This document shows, piece by piece, positions 34,797-46,912 of a stretch of 64,000 nt of DNA. The stretch comes from Trebouxia sp. TZW2008. Taxonomy: Eukaryota; Chlorophyta; Trebouxiophyceae; Trebouxiales; Trebouxiaceae. The notes beneath the pieces were generated by a model. That model did no database searches and had not been told where the DNA came from. It saw only the letters and a program-made list of their open reading frames with translations. The stretch lies in the NCBI GenBank assembly GCA_002118135.1, contig BDIU01000099.1, positions 124,001 through 188,000 on the forward strand, in the 5' to 3' direction. A program made the translations under genes and the position numbers. How positions within the stretch are numbered: position 1 is the stretch's first letter; each line of letters starts with the position of its first letter.

Positions 34797-36280
34797 TCAA
34801 CCAGAGTATTCAGGGTATACTGGCTGGTATATGTTCAAGACGCGCAGAAGGGGAACCAGTACATGCTCAATCAGCAGCCAGACGGGTTTTGGCATTTCTG
34901 CTATCTGCATACCACCATAGGGAAACAGCACCATGACTTGCAAAGGGTTGACATTGTCAATGGTGCCTGCATCTGCGGCAAGCCCAGTAAATGTTCTGAT
35001 GAACGGCTCAAATGTGCCAGCAGGCGTGAGAGTGAACTCCATATCCATGGCTGTTGTGTTGTCCCCATTCCAGAATTGATGAGGCTTGCCTGCACAAAGC
35101 GCTTGTTTGTGGTCATCAGTTCTGCTACATGACGTTGTGACATGACTTGTGCTGCTGTGAGTCCCAGGCTGCCTCTTTAGACAGGGGCTCCCAGTGTGAC
35201 GCCTAAAAGGATAGACTTTCTTTTCCTTTTCTTTTCTGTTACTGTGATGGACATAAGTCCCAACACTGAGGTTCTGCAACTTCGTGAGGCATGCTGCACA
35301 TTGAGGACGGTCACAACACATTTAGACAGAATGTATGCTTGGTATGCACAAGATCCTTAGGCAATGACAATTGCATGACTGAGTGTTTAACCAGTGATAT
35401 TCGAACATGCAAGCTGCAAAAAGCAGCCTGTGATGGCAAAAAGGCACAGTTTGATAGCAACAAGGCGTTAATTGTGGGTGTGACATTGCTTACCTGCTGG
35501 AATGCAAAGTTTCTCGTCACCAGGCTTCAATCTGCCTTCCACGCCATCAACCTCATATGCAAAGCTGCAAACACACAGGCACATCATGCTAGTGACTGAG
35601 TAGATGGTATGACTTGGCAGCATGCAGTCAAAGCGGGATGTGCCAGAAAAGCTTGCCCAGTTTGCACACAAGCAGAAGCTCATGATCCTACTCGGTGAAG
35701 CACTGCAGCGCTGTGAGTAGGAACTGTTTGGCATGACATGAAGCAGCAGATGGTGGTGCGCTCACCTGCCACTATGAACTATAAAGCACTCTTCCTGACT
35801 GTTATGAATGTGTCTTGGGGGTGAGCCACTTCTGGTAGGCGTGAATCCTGCACAGCGAAGTGGGATAAAGCACATACTTCGCAAGCATGCTCCAAACCTA
35901 AAAGCATCCTCAAATGCAGCAGCTTTGAACAATCAATGGCACATATAGATTGAAAAATCAGCTCCACACCTGGTATGCCAGGTCGGGTGAGCTCCCTGAC
36001 TGTCAAGTAGGCCCCTTTTGTGTCTTGGGTGGATTTGACAATTGTGTACCTGTGATCCACACAACCTTCAGTGCTTCCAGCACTTGCTGCTTGCAAGCCA
36101 CTCAGTCTTTAGCTGCAGGAGACCAGACCGGGATCTGTCGCCGGCGCTTGTGTTTTCCAGTACCTTTCGGACATGAGTCATGGTCCTTGGCTTAGCGGGC
36201 AAGAGCGTACCGCTCAGACCAACGGCAACTACTACAATCAATGCTGCCATACCCAGCAGTCGCCCTGCTCCTCCAGCCAT
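34797..36280 (-). CDS. membrane-anchored cupin-like protein
   Basis: The first exon (36164..36280) encodes MAGGAGRLLGMAALIVVVAV, a signal anchor or signal peptide. The next (35970..36049) gives YTIVKSTQDTKGAYLTVREL. Further exons inside 35490..35700 include CSFAYEVDGVEGRLKPGDE followed by KLCIPAG, a cupin motif-1-like barrel strand. The last exon (about 34797..35090) gives PHQFWNGDNTTAMDMEFTL, then FIRTFTGLAADAGTIDNVN, and ends with a hydrophobic segment (PKPVWLLIEHVLVPLLRVL) before YPEYSG and stop. The pattern EVDG..G..L.PGD..LCIPAG...HQF is a single-domain cupin. The hydrophobic ends suggest membrane association. No enzymatic role can be assigned. Internal exon edges between 35100 and 35960 are not fully resolved. 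Confidence 0.65.
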
Positions 36281-36757
36281 GTAGCACAGGCAATCAACAC
36301 TTGTGCGAAAACGGCCAGCGCTTGAGCGGGCTGGCTGTACTTTCGCAGGCTAGCCGTGACTTGGCGTGCAAGCTGACCTAGTGTGCAGCAAACAGGATTA
36401 TGTTGTGACTAGTTAAGAGACGGCGGTTGCGACCCAGGCGGAATGCAATCACCGATGCACAGGGTCAGCTGCAGCGTCAATATGTACCATGCGACGCTGC
36501 TGTCGTTTTCAACGACATGACATGAGGTTAGCTAAGGGCAACCGCAGAGCTTCCTTGTGAGCTGCTCACCAGATTAGTGACCCTAGAGCAGATGGCGTAG
36601 GGCTTGCACAGCATGCATAGCTTTGACTGCTAGAGGGACCAGCACGGATTGACTGCTTAAATTTGCGTCAGAGGTAGGGAACACGCTGGCTAAAGGCCTC
36701 TCGCTGCTGCCCGGGCCGGTTCAGAAGGATACAGGAGCCCGACCGCTGCCTATACAG
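36281..36757. promoter_or_regulatory. divergent intergenic region cupin-like / GNAT
   Basis: Probable bidirectional promoter region. It must also contain the unresolved first exon of the GNAT gene. Confidence 0.35.
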
Positions 36758-37427
36758 CGCTTCGAAGGACAGGTCGAGGTTCTGAGTCAGATCGCAGCGC
36801 TTGAAAAGAAGGTGTTCGCAAAGAAAGCGTCTTGGACAGGTCTGCTGAATATATGACAATCTGATCAAGGGTTTTGGCTGACGCTGACATTCTGGTCCGT
36901 CTGTCTACAGGTCTCCTACAAAGCGAAGTTAAACGCAGGAATACGTCTGTATACTACGCCGTCGCGAACACCAATGAGGTATCGCGTCAGGCGCGCAGCA
37001 TGACAGTCCGTATGCGCCACTCTGTGATGTTTATACTGAGCGGCGAGCACGAATGCAGGTGGTAGCTTATATCATTTTCACAACCACACAGCTAACTATT
37101 CAAATTACCAAGCTTGGCGTGCATCCTGGCTTCAGGAGGCAGGGCCTAGGTCGAAAGCTGCTGCAGGTATGCATCAAAACTCAACGGTGTTGAGACATGC
37201 ACACCAACACAATTTCAATTTGAGTTCACCTTTGATATCTGCAGGTCAGCATATCAGCTGCAAAGGCACAAAGGCGCAGCTTGCAGTGCGCCAGTCTACA
37301 TGTTGACAGCTCCAATGAAGCTGCTGTAACCCTCTACAAGACCTTTGGCTTTGAGGAGGACGGATTACTCGAGCATTACTACGCCCCAGGCAGCCATGCT
37401 CTGAAGATGATCTACATAAGTCCTTGA
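36758..37427 (+). CDS. GNAT N-acetyltransferase (5' end unresolved)
   Basis: Exons 36758..36839, 36911..36978, 37059..37166 and 37245..37427 stay in phase for 147 codons. Visible blocks: QIAALEKKVFAKKASWTG, VVAYIIFTTTQLTIQITKL, the acetyl-CoA loop GVHPGFRRQGLGRKLL (RxxGxG), LHVDSSNEAAVTLYKTFGF and EHYYAPGSHALKMIYIS. This matches a cytosolic GNAT family of plants and algae with an N-terminal LEKxxFPK motif and a C-terminal DAYRMYL-like end. Substrate unknown. No ATG is available in this frame upstream of the first exon, so a further 5' exon must exist. The stop lies only 52 nt before the ATG of the next gene. Confidence 0.8.
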
Positions 37428-37479
37428 TCTTGCTCATTGCCCTTTGTCTTGCTCACCTCCACACTCAGCAACTGTCAGC

Positions 37480-40400
37480 ATGAAAAGAGCCAGAGATTCA
37501 GCTGACGACACCAACACTGAAGCAGCAGACGGACTTCTTCCCAACAAATGCGCCAAACCCTTGATCATCAATCCTCCAGCTGCAGCTGAGGATGATGATC
37601 CCTATGGCTTTGGCAAAGTCGGCGCTCCAGGCTTCATGAGCAAGCCAACAGGCATGAAAGCAGGAGGCTTTGTTCCAGGCTATCTCCGCATCCCTGGTGC
37701 ATCAGGGGGAATGGCTCCTGGCGCAACTACAATGAAGTCAGCCAGAACTGCCTTGACTGGCCCTGGCGCTCAACCAAGATCCACACCCACCTTTTCAAAA
37801 GCTCCAAGTGCTGCACAGCCACAAGCATCAGCAGCCGCAACAGCATCACAATCTCAGCCTACTGCAGCTGTCACAGCAGTGTCATCTGCACAAGCAGCAT
37901 TTGAAACAGCAGCAGCTGATCCTGCTGTCTCAGATGCGGCACAGCCGGAAGACACCCAACAGCAGGGCTTCCTTGACGAGCGCAAAAGGGCTCGCAGCAA
38001 AGAACTTGATGATCCAAACGCACTTCTCTCTTCAGAACATGACGACTCAAAGCCCTCAGCCTCTGCCTCTGGCCCAATCTCTACACAGGCACAGCCCCTC
38101 CCTGGCTTCCATGCTGAGATAGAGAGCTTTGTGGAAAAGGCCATGCCCACCCAGGCTGAGCAGCTGACCAAGGTAATGGAAGTTTGACAAGTCAACTTTG
38201 TACAGTGCACAATCAGAATGGTTGTTAGCAGTGAATCACCATGCTTTCCATTTCAGTGCTTGATTCTCAAACACTTGCATATAAGGTATTCTGTATTGTT
38301 GCCAACGTACTGCGTATTCGATAAGTTGCCCTGCATCTCAGTGATCCACAGTCTCAAATACTATGTATTGCATTTTACGTATTGGGTATTGAGTATTCTG
38401 TCTAGTGATTGGTCGTTGGCATCACAAGCGTCTCTGAGTGCTTGTAGTCAATGCAAAAAAGGCAGGTGTTGCCTGTCGTGCTAGCTATAGCTAGCTACAA
38501 TCAGCTACAAATGTGATCGCTCACAGTTAGTGATGTGACAGAAGGTGGGACTGACTTGTGGTCAGTCCCTGGCTGTTCAGTCATTCAGCTGTTGTAACAG
38601 CAAACGCGCTGCATGTAGGCCGCAGCTTTTGAGCGCGTCAAGGCTGGCTGTCTGGCATCCTTCTCCAGGTCACAGTATGCCATGGTGAACGTGCAGCCAT
38701 TTGGCAGCTACGCCAATGGCTTGTCTTTGGCAGGCTCAGACATTGATGTGGTGGTCACTGGTGTGGCATACCCTGATGATGGTCGTGGAGGTACGTGCAA
38801 GACCCTTGTCACCTTTTGTTGTCGTTGCTGCTTCACTGATGCTGACAGACTTGCATTGAGGCAGCATGTACATGCCTAGTCGCTGGGTCTCAAAGCCTGC
38901 GTAGCAAACATTTGTACTGAATCAGTGAATATATTTCTGTTGGTACAGGTGTCACTGATCTTTGTGTATTGCTTTCTCAAGCATGAATTGACCAACAGCA
39001 ACAAGCTCAAGCTTAGATTGGATGCAAAGCTGCTTGTGATATGTATAGAATCATATATGTAAACTGTAGCAAATGAGTGTGTCTGCTGACAAGTGGCAAA
39101 CTTGGTGCAGTTGGTCTGGGACACCTATGTGCACTTGTATGACAGCTGCGCCCAAGATTCATGGGCTGGATTAGCGTACTCAATGCTACTTGTGTCTGCT
39201 GACTAGTGACAATCTTGGTGCTGTCTGTCTGGAAGACCTGTTTGCAGATCCATCACAGCTGTGCACAAGCCCTGCGGGCTTGACAAGCATCCACAGTGTT
39301 GCATGCGCATGCTGCAGGCTATGAGAAGGAGTCACGCAAGCCAGTTACAGATCAGCTTTTCAGGGTTGTCAAGCAGCTACGTGCTCAGCATGCTGTAGCA
39401 AGGGGTGGCTCAGCACTGCAGATTATCTCTGGGGCCAGGATTCCCATCATCAAGGTTAGCTTCACCTTGCATCGCTTTCAGCCTGGCTGTATGCTTTGGA
39501 GTCAATATGGTACCATCTTCCTCAGATGATTACTGTGGGCAATTGTCACAGTATTCCCAATTGTTGTGCTGCCTGTGCGTCGAAGCATGGTACCATGGAT
39601 CTGGCAAACGCATGATGTGCATCTTGCTGTGAAGTTTGTTGAGCCATCTTTGCCATGTGCCCTGCATTGCACAGCCATTCACAAACTCGTGGTGTTGCAG
39701 CTCACAACAGTGGAGGGATCAGAAGTGGACATCTCTCTTGGCAGCGACGACGGTGTCAAAGCAGCAGAGGTCATCAAGGGCAAGCTCCAGGAGTATCCTT
39801 TGGCACAGCCACTGACTATTGTAATCAAGGCATTCCTGAAGGCACGCAGGCTCACAGACGTGTCTACTGGAGGTCTGGGAGGCTATGCCCTTATCAACAT
39901 GGTCATTGCTCACCTGCAAGAAGAAGCCAAGGTAGGAGTGATGTCCCCACTTCATTCCTTTGGCATGCCCATCCAAAGGCAGAGGCTATCTTGTCCCTTT
40001 CTTCTGCACAACACAAGACATTAGTCAAGAGCAGGTCTCATCCCGTCACCTGATCCCGTCACCTGATGCAGTTGTCTGTCTGATAAGTGTTTTCCAAACC
40101 ACACAACACAGCCAGCCGATCTCACCCATAGCAGCTAAGAAGCCAGCTTCAGTTAGTCAGTGGTTACGAGATGCCGGCCACCTGTGTGTGCTTGTGTGAG
40201 ATGCACAGAGCAGGGCATGGGTCCCCTGTGCTCATATGGGTTTGCATGGCTTTACCTTTTTGTGCTTGAATGCTTTCTGACTCTGGTCAATGTGCATTTG
40301 CAGGGTGGCAGCCCAGTCACTGATCTAGGTCAGCTGCTGATGGGGTTCTTCAGGCGCTACGGTAGCTACTTCAATTTATACACAGATGCTGTGGCAATTG

Positions 40401-41806
40401 GCTCTGGCGGTATATGCCCGAAGAAGAGTGTGTGTCAGAGTTTGCAAGATATTTTGGCACCAAGGCTGTGTGTGCAAGATATCAGCACCCTCAGGTATGC
40501 ATTTGTCACCAATGTTGCTTTGCACCTGGCTACGCTTTCACCATCAGGGCCCTAAAGTCTGTCAGAGCATCTCTGCTGCAGTGGGTCTGCAATCTACTTC
40601 AACCAAGCAGTCAAGCTTGATGTGCATCTCTTAGTCACTGCTTCCTCACAGGCTTGATGTGGATGTGATTCGTGTTTGAGACTTTATTCATCAGCTCTGA
40701 GATGTCTGTGGTTGCAGAGATGTGGCTTCTGGGAGCAAGCGCATCACAGAGGTCTATGAAGCATTTCACAGCTCAGCTGAGACCCTGGAACAGCAAGCAA
40801 AAACCTACCAGGTATATTGCACAGCAATAAATGCTATGCACCTTGTCAGCCATATGAGTGTAATGCAGTACTGTCAGGCATTATTTGAACAGCGCGTGTA
40901 CAAATGCAAAAAGTATTGTGGCCACCTGAACTTTCCCAAAACATTGCGGCTGCTGTGTTTGCACATGCTGTTTCAGACATGTTTCGTCAATACAGTTTGC
41001 TGCAGGATGAGGCACCTGCAGACGGCTGGCTGGCACTGCTGTTTGAGATCACCCCCTTCACCATGCGGGAAGCTGTGGAACTAGAAGAAGAGCTGCCTCA
41101 GCAGAGCGGCAGGCCCAATGTTCTACCTCAGGCCCGCCCCCACATCATGATGGCCAAGTCTCAGCCCAAGCAACATGGCGAGCCTGGCTTCATGATGCGC
41201 AAGACCCAGCCTAATCACAGGTCCAGTGGTGGGCACCCACCAGGCAAAAGTCCACACAGCAACTCACGGACAGTGGTAGCCTCCCCACCCCCCAAGCAGG
41301 GTACCATCACCCCAGCTGCAACCTCTGTCTCCCCTCCTGGCTCAGCAACTAAGACCCTATTTCCAACACAAGCAAGGCCTGCCTACTCTCCTCCTGTGAT
41401 GACAGCCAATGGAGGGCCAATTCCAGGTCTGCAGTCCCCTCCAGCTGCTTACTCCAAGGCTCCAACTGCAATTTCAACACCACCCTATGCTGCCACATCA
41501 CCATACAGCATCCCTGCAGCAGCGCCTGTGACGTACAGTATGGGTGGTCCTCACTATGCTGCGCCTGCTGCTCACCCTGCACCTGCCACTGGCTTGCCAC
41601 CTAACCTCAGCTCTTGGCACACACACGCTACACCGCATGCTTACAGTATGGCAGCCTATCAGTACCAGATGGCGCAACAAATGCAAATATCAGCTCAGAT
41701 GACATCTTACATGATGGCCCAATCTATGCCAATGGCCTATCCCACAGTGGGACAGCCTCCTCCCGGCCCCCGCCCACCACCTGGCTCCCCGCCGCCTAAG
41801 TTCTGA
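37480..41806 (+). CDS. non-canonical poly(A) polymerase, TRF4/PAPD5-like
   Basis: Nucleotidyltransferase of the TRF4 (TENT4) type, which adds short tails to nuclear RNAs for exosome decay. Clear exons: 37480..38172, 38619..38790, 39318..39454, 39701..39931, 40304..40494 and 40718..40811; further 3' exons end at 41806. The N-terminal 200 residues are Ala/Pro/Ser-rich and disordered. The catalytic core has PFGSYANGLSLAGSDIDVVV (GS and DxD) and the third acidic strand GSEVDISLG. The central domain has LTIVIKAFLKARRLTDVSTG, GGYALINMVIAHL and LGQLLMGFFRRYGSYFN. The nucleotide-recognition region is VQDISTLRDVASGSKRITEV, then YEAFHSSAETL. A Pro/Ala/Gln-rich tail of about 230 residues ends in PPPGPRPPPGSPPPKF. 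One exon junction near 40811..40970 is unresolved. Confidence 0.88.
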
Positions 41807-42554
41807 CTTGCTGAATAACATCCCAATTTCATGTGGTGCCTTGACTATGCAAACTGCTGGCAAATAAATATGTGTGACTTGCTTGAATGACTCGTTTGTG
41901 TGAACCTCAATTCTGTGTCAGACATTGTGACATATCTTCTTTGTGTGACATTAGTTCCATGGTAATACAGAAGTCTGCATGCATATGACTGAATTGTAGA
42001 TCTGTAGATGGTGCTCAACATCAGCAACCAGCATACCTGCACTTAGGACTTGCTTGAATGCTGCCCAGACCTAGCTCATCACGACACCAGACTCCCGCTG
42101 ACCTGTCTGCCTCGTGAGCATGTGTATGTGGACATGCTGTCCTAACATTTGTGCATTTGAATGCTCTCAGAGCAGTTCCTGCCTGAATTACTGATTCTTC
42201 AAGACGCTGCAGCATGAGCAGCTATATTTGTTGCACACAGGTGATGTCTGGGCTGCGTTTGCCTGTTCCACGGATGCATGCTCGTTGGAGCATGTTGCTG
42301 TATATCTGCATTGCTGTGTACCACAGCCTGCGGCATTACGCTTGAGCAGCTGCTTTGGTGGAAAGTTCTGACCTAGATTTCTCCCTTACTAGCCAAATCA
42401 GGCACGTACTGTGAACGCACTCCCAGTGGCGCACTGCATGCATGCAGCGTGCTGGGGCTTGCGTAGCTGCGTGCGTGGCGCGTCTCGGTGCACAGAAGCG
42501 GTGCTTTGACGCGCCGGGCAGCAGCGCGCGCTCCAGTTTTGTCGTAAGGTAGGC
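41807..42554. other. intergenic region TRF4-like / SPATA4-like
   Basis: About 0.75 kb; 3' flank and promoter on the same strand. No open frame with family features. Confidence 0.45.
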
Positions 42555-43895
42555 ATGCGACCAGCTGCCGAGGGATTGTTCGGCTACAAAGCACCTCCCC
42601 ACAGCGGTATACCAAATCGGGAAGTCATTCGGTGGTTGCAAAGCCTAGACCTATCAGCATCCGTTACAAACTTCCGCAGGTCCGCATTTCTGCTCCTTTG
42701 TTGTTCAGCAGATCGTGTTGCTGTGACTGCAAAGCGTCTAATAACTTTACTACTGTACAGGGACTTAGCCAACGGCTTCTTGATCGCACAGATATTGCAC
42801 AAGTATTTCCCGGTAGGTGCCACCGTGTCTGCATTTGAAAAAGCCCGGTCTAAAGCAAATACATCACTATGTGCTTGCTTTCTCAGGCTGACGTGCAGCT
42901 GCATTCTTTCTTTAATGGCACAAGCACTGCAACCAAGACAGATAACTGGCAGCAAATCCAGAAGATCTGCAGCCATAAAGATCTGTCGTTGCCAGGACAC
43001 ATGGTGCAGGCAACTGCAAAGGTACATTTATTTGATGCAAACATATCAGGCCCTGCAGATGCAGGCATGCAGATGTTGTGCTAACAAGGAATATTCGTCA
43101 TCATGGTGCAGGGCAAGTCCGGCGCAGCTGTCACATTGCTGGAATACTTCTACGAGAAGCTGACAAAGAAAAGGTGTGACTGCATCCAGCTGCACAAAAG
43201 CTGCATATTCTGTTGCTGTGCAATGCCTTGCAACAATTGCGATGTGCTGAATACAGTGTGCAGAAGCTTCCGCCCCCTCAGTTGGCGCCTGTTGACAGTG
43301 CGTCCTCGCAACAGCATGCAGCAAGCACATTTACCAGGACAGCTGCAGGTATGTCACATACAATGGTTGTCTATCATAGTTTGCCTGTATGTATTTGCCA
43401 GTCGCGCAGGAGGCTCACAGGTCTATGCTCGGATCTTCGTGTCCAATTGGCAACGCTGCAACAAGCACATGCAAAGCTGACACACTGCTGATGTTTTGAT
43501 GGACGGCTCTGTCTTGCTTGTCTGCTTAGCTCAACAGTGCCCATAGTGAAGTTGGCCCTGACAATTACGCTCAACACCAGAAAGCCACAAAAGCAGCTGT
43601 CAGACAAGGCAATCAAGCAGCCCAAGTCATTGCTGATTGGCACTGCAGGTGAAGCAGATGATGCTCCAATCAATGCAACAGCAGGTTCAAAGCCTATCTT
43701 GACCAATCTGCAAACGGGCCCTGGTGTTGATTTTGGCGCTATCAGGATTGATGCGGTAGATGATGCTACAAAGCTGCGGCAGAAGCTGGCAGCTGCGCAA
43801 ATGCCAGTATCAGCAAACTGACTGAGCAGGCAATCATGTCTCGTTTCATTTGTTTCAGTGTGGCAGACAGCACTTGCCTTAAAAGAATTCGTTAA
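42555..43895 (+). CDS. SPATA4-like calponin-homology ciliary protein
   Basis: Resembles SPATA4/CLAMP-family proteins, whose N-terminal CH-like domain is linked to cilia and microtubules. Exons 42555..42679, 42761..42812, 42887..43021, 43112..43173 and 43257..43348 join in phase. Conserved blocks: PNREVIRWLQSLDLS, RRDLANGFLIAQILHKYFP, ADVQLHSFFNGTSTATKTDN and GKSGAAVTLLEYFYEKLTKK. The 3' part is uncertain. A frame from 43531 reads NSAHSEVGPDNYAQHQKA and can splice to an exon stopping at 43895. A competing open frame stops at 43821. The gene is convergent with alpha-tubulin acetyltransferase. Domain call is strong; the exact C-terminus is not. Confidence 0.78.
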
Positions 43896-44471
43896 GCAGA
43901 GTCAGCATGAAATTGAGCGCAACCTCCATTCAGCACGATCTTCATTTAGCGTAACTTTGCACATGGTTTCAACGCAAGCCGTTTTGAGGACGGACTGCCA
44001 CTGTAACATGTCACCAGATGAGACAGTTCCTAGCTCCAGAGCCAGACCGCTGCCTGCCTGCTGCAGCCTGATATGACCAAGGGCTAGCTGGCTTACTCTC
44101 AAATTCAGCTGCCTGTATACTTTGCTGCTGCTGCTGCTGGACACTATGCACGACATGTCTGCCCTGCAGAACAGCAGAAGAAATCCTTTCTGGGTCTGTG
44201 TTATCATGATCAGATCTGCATATCTAGGGCATGTAAGCCTGCACTGTCGCAACATTAAGTACTCTGCAGAATGCCTGTGCCCTGCAGAACAGCAGAGTAG
44301 CTACTTTCTGAGCCGTCCTGCTCAGCTTGTGCAAACAATCTGACTTGTAAAAGTTGCCTTTTCACAAGACTTGCTCCTAAGTGCAGTTTTGAAGCTTTCA
44401 CTTCCAGGTCAGTCTTTATTCAAACAATGTGGCATGGTGGTCTTGAGTTGAACGGCACAGATTGTCAAGGT

Positions 44472-46912
44472 TCAAGAGCATACCTGGTAGGGATCATCAA
44501 TAGCCCAAGGCGGCTTGACATACATCACATCAGCAGCTGCTGTAGGATGGTGTTGGTCCCTACCAGCAATCCCATTTGCGTTGCTACTCGTCCTGACATC
44601 ACACTGACTGTGCAAGCCTGCTGCATCAGCACTGATTGATGACTGTGCCTCTGCGACGGGCCAGCTACTACCTGGAGCCTGTCTGCCTGCTGGTCTGTCA
44701 GTCGGCTGCATTCCAGTCCCAGAGCTCTGCCGCCTTGTATTGTGGCTGCTGCTGCTGCTACCTGTATCAAGGCCTGCTTGTCCAATATCCCTGTGCCTTG
44801 CAACCTGGTTACTCCTGCTGCTGCTGCTGCAACTCATATCAAAACCGGCCAAATCAGCCCCGCTATGCCTTGTGACCTGACTGCTGCCGTTACTGCCACT
44901 CATATCAAGGCTTGCTGGGTCAAAACCCCTCTGATGCTCAGCAGGGTATGCAGCAACAGCAGCAGCCTGTGACTTGTCAAACTGGTTTTGCTGTTGGTAG
45001 GCAGTGGCTTGTGGCTGTCTGTGTGGATGGCCTCTGCTGGCTGCTGTTCTGAACGCTGGCACAGCCAAGGATTGGCTGTTCAGACTGTCAGACAGCCTGC
45101 GTGCTGGGATGCTGCCAGTCAGCTGCCCTTGTGAAGCTTGTTGTGAAAGTTGTGTAGCGCTGCGCATGTTGGGCCGCTTCTTTGCTGTCAGTGGTCTCTG
45201 AGAGACGCTCGTCTGCAGCAAGTAGGACACACATTGTTCTAGATTGTGCGATGTCATCTGCAGCTGGTAAACTCCAAAGGTGGCTTCAGTGAGCTTGCAA
45301 AGCTGTTGCCATGACAAAAGTAAAAGCTCAGGAGACGCTCAGTCACAAAGTGTGCACACAGGCTGTGGGAAACAGCTTACCCAAGAGGAGCCATTGGGCT
45401 TGTTATTCAAGCCAACTGCTTGGAAGTAAGTACTGAACACCACAAAGTTGTTGCTTTGTGGAATGTAATTTGCCAGGCCTGCATAACATCATTCTGCCTT
45501 TCCTGCCTCATGACCACTCATGACCAACAGGCAAGTCATTACAGAACAGAGCAGATGTACAATGGCTGGGCATGGCATGGGCAAAGGCTGCCATTGATGC
45601 ACAGCACAGGCCTCGAACACATACCATAGTGTTTCCTGAGGAAGGCGAGCAGCTTTGGTGATGGCCTGTCGTAGCCGACAGAGGCAGCAGACTGCCGCTC
45701 AGCAGCAAGGAAATGCTGCACGCAAGCAGCAGAGTCACACAAGCAGTTCATTCCAGACAGTACAGTAAGTACTGTTGGTAAGGACACTCTCTGTAAGGAT
45801 ACTCTTTATGTAAGGACAATGCAATCAGAAACCAATTGCTGCATGCTGACTGAAGTGGCACCCCTGAGTGGGGACAATCTGATGTCAGGACAATTCTCTT
45901 GGGTACCAAAGCAATCAATACAAAGAAGAGTCACTGTACAAGCAGCAGAGTCATCAACCCATGCTGTAGGCAGCACAAGCTGGATGCACAGTCACGCATG
46001 AGCTGCTGCAAAGCAGGAGAGAGGATGTCTTGGACGATGTTGCTGATTGGCTTGTTGGTGGTGATCAAACTCTTGACAAACATTTGACAGACAGCAGAAG
46101 AAATGGCCACTTCAAAACAGCTGTTGCTTGAGGGCTGTGATAAGTCACTATGCATCATTGTCAGAGGGAGATTGGGTTTTGAGCTTGCTAACCTCGAACA
46201 GTTGCTTGCCTAATCCTTGTCGCTGATACTGCTCATGCACATAGAAGTCTAGAACACAAGTTGGTTCAATCTCACAGAAAGCCCCAGTCTCAACACAAAT
46301 AAAGAGCCGCTTGACACCTGTTTTGATGCCACCATACACCGTCAACCTGCACATACTAGTAGGTCATGGTTGCTGCTTTCAAAAGCAGCAATGAGAGTTT
46401 GATGTTACTAAAGACCTGCCAGAAGCCTGTGAAATGGCTAAGTAAAGCTTATGGTCTGAGGTCTGCAGCCTGTAAAGGTCAGTGATGACTGCTGGCAGGC
46501 CCTGCAGCACACGTAACAACAGCACATACGCATGACCTTATGCCTACTAATGCGTGAGACTCCCAGCAGCTGCCATATACGCAACTTGGTCTCAATAGCA
46601 TATGAAGGTCTGACCTGTGACTTGCAGGAATTACGTCCAAAGCTGTCTATGATCGATCTCAACCGCTCCTTTGATTGTACATCCAGAGTATCTGTCGGAC
46701 AAATACATGTCAGTGCCGTGTCAGCTGTCAAGAGGCATGTTTGCTGGTTTGCTTACCAACACGGTATCTGTCCCAGCAACTGATGCCCTCGGCCTACAGA
46801 GTGTGAGCGGCTGTCAGCGAGTCTGAGTGGCAGCTAAGATGAGACCTGTCCAATTTTCTGAGCCAGATGCAGCACTTGCCGGTGTTCCGCTCAGGGTGAA
46901 GCTGAAGTCCAT
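44472..46912 (-). CDS. ATAT1: alpha-tubulin N-acetyltransferase (MEC-17/ATAT1)
   Basis: Acetylates Lys40 of alpha-tubulin inside stable axonemal microtubules. Exons 46846..46912, 46615..46691, 46416..46462, 46193..46346, 45625..45715 and a next one starting near 45494 join in phase. Blocks: MDFSFTLSG start, LRSIIDSFGRNSCKSQ, DHKLYLAISQASGRL, GGIKTGVKRLFICVE, the acetyl-CoA loop EPTCVLDFYVHEQYQRQGLG, SVGYDRPSPKLLAFLRKHYG and YIPQSNNFVVFSTYF. A Ser/Gln-rich tail of about 250 residues with SSSSS and QQQ runs ends near PPWAIDDPYQ. A 37-nt candidate exon at 46757..46793 looks like a copy of the start of the next exon and would create TGA, so I exclude it. The stop at 44472 assumes that the last GTATGC is not a donor. 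Confidence 0.9.
45779..45862 (+). repeat. copy 3 of the short dispersed element
   Basis: Contains three TGTAAGGA-type motifs, then TGTAAGGACAATGCAATC and CTGCATGCTGACTGAAG. Matches 21960..22012 and the reverse complement of 20950..21060. Lies in an ATAT1 intron. Confidence 0.5.
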
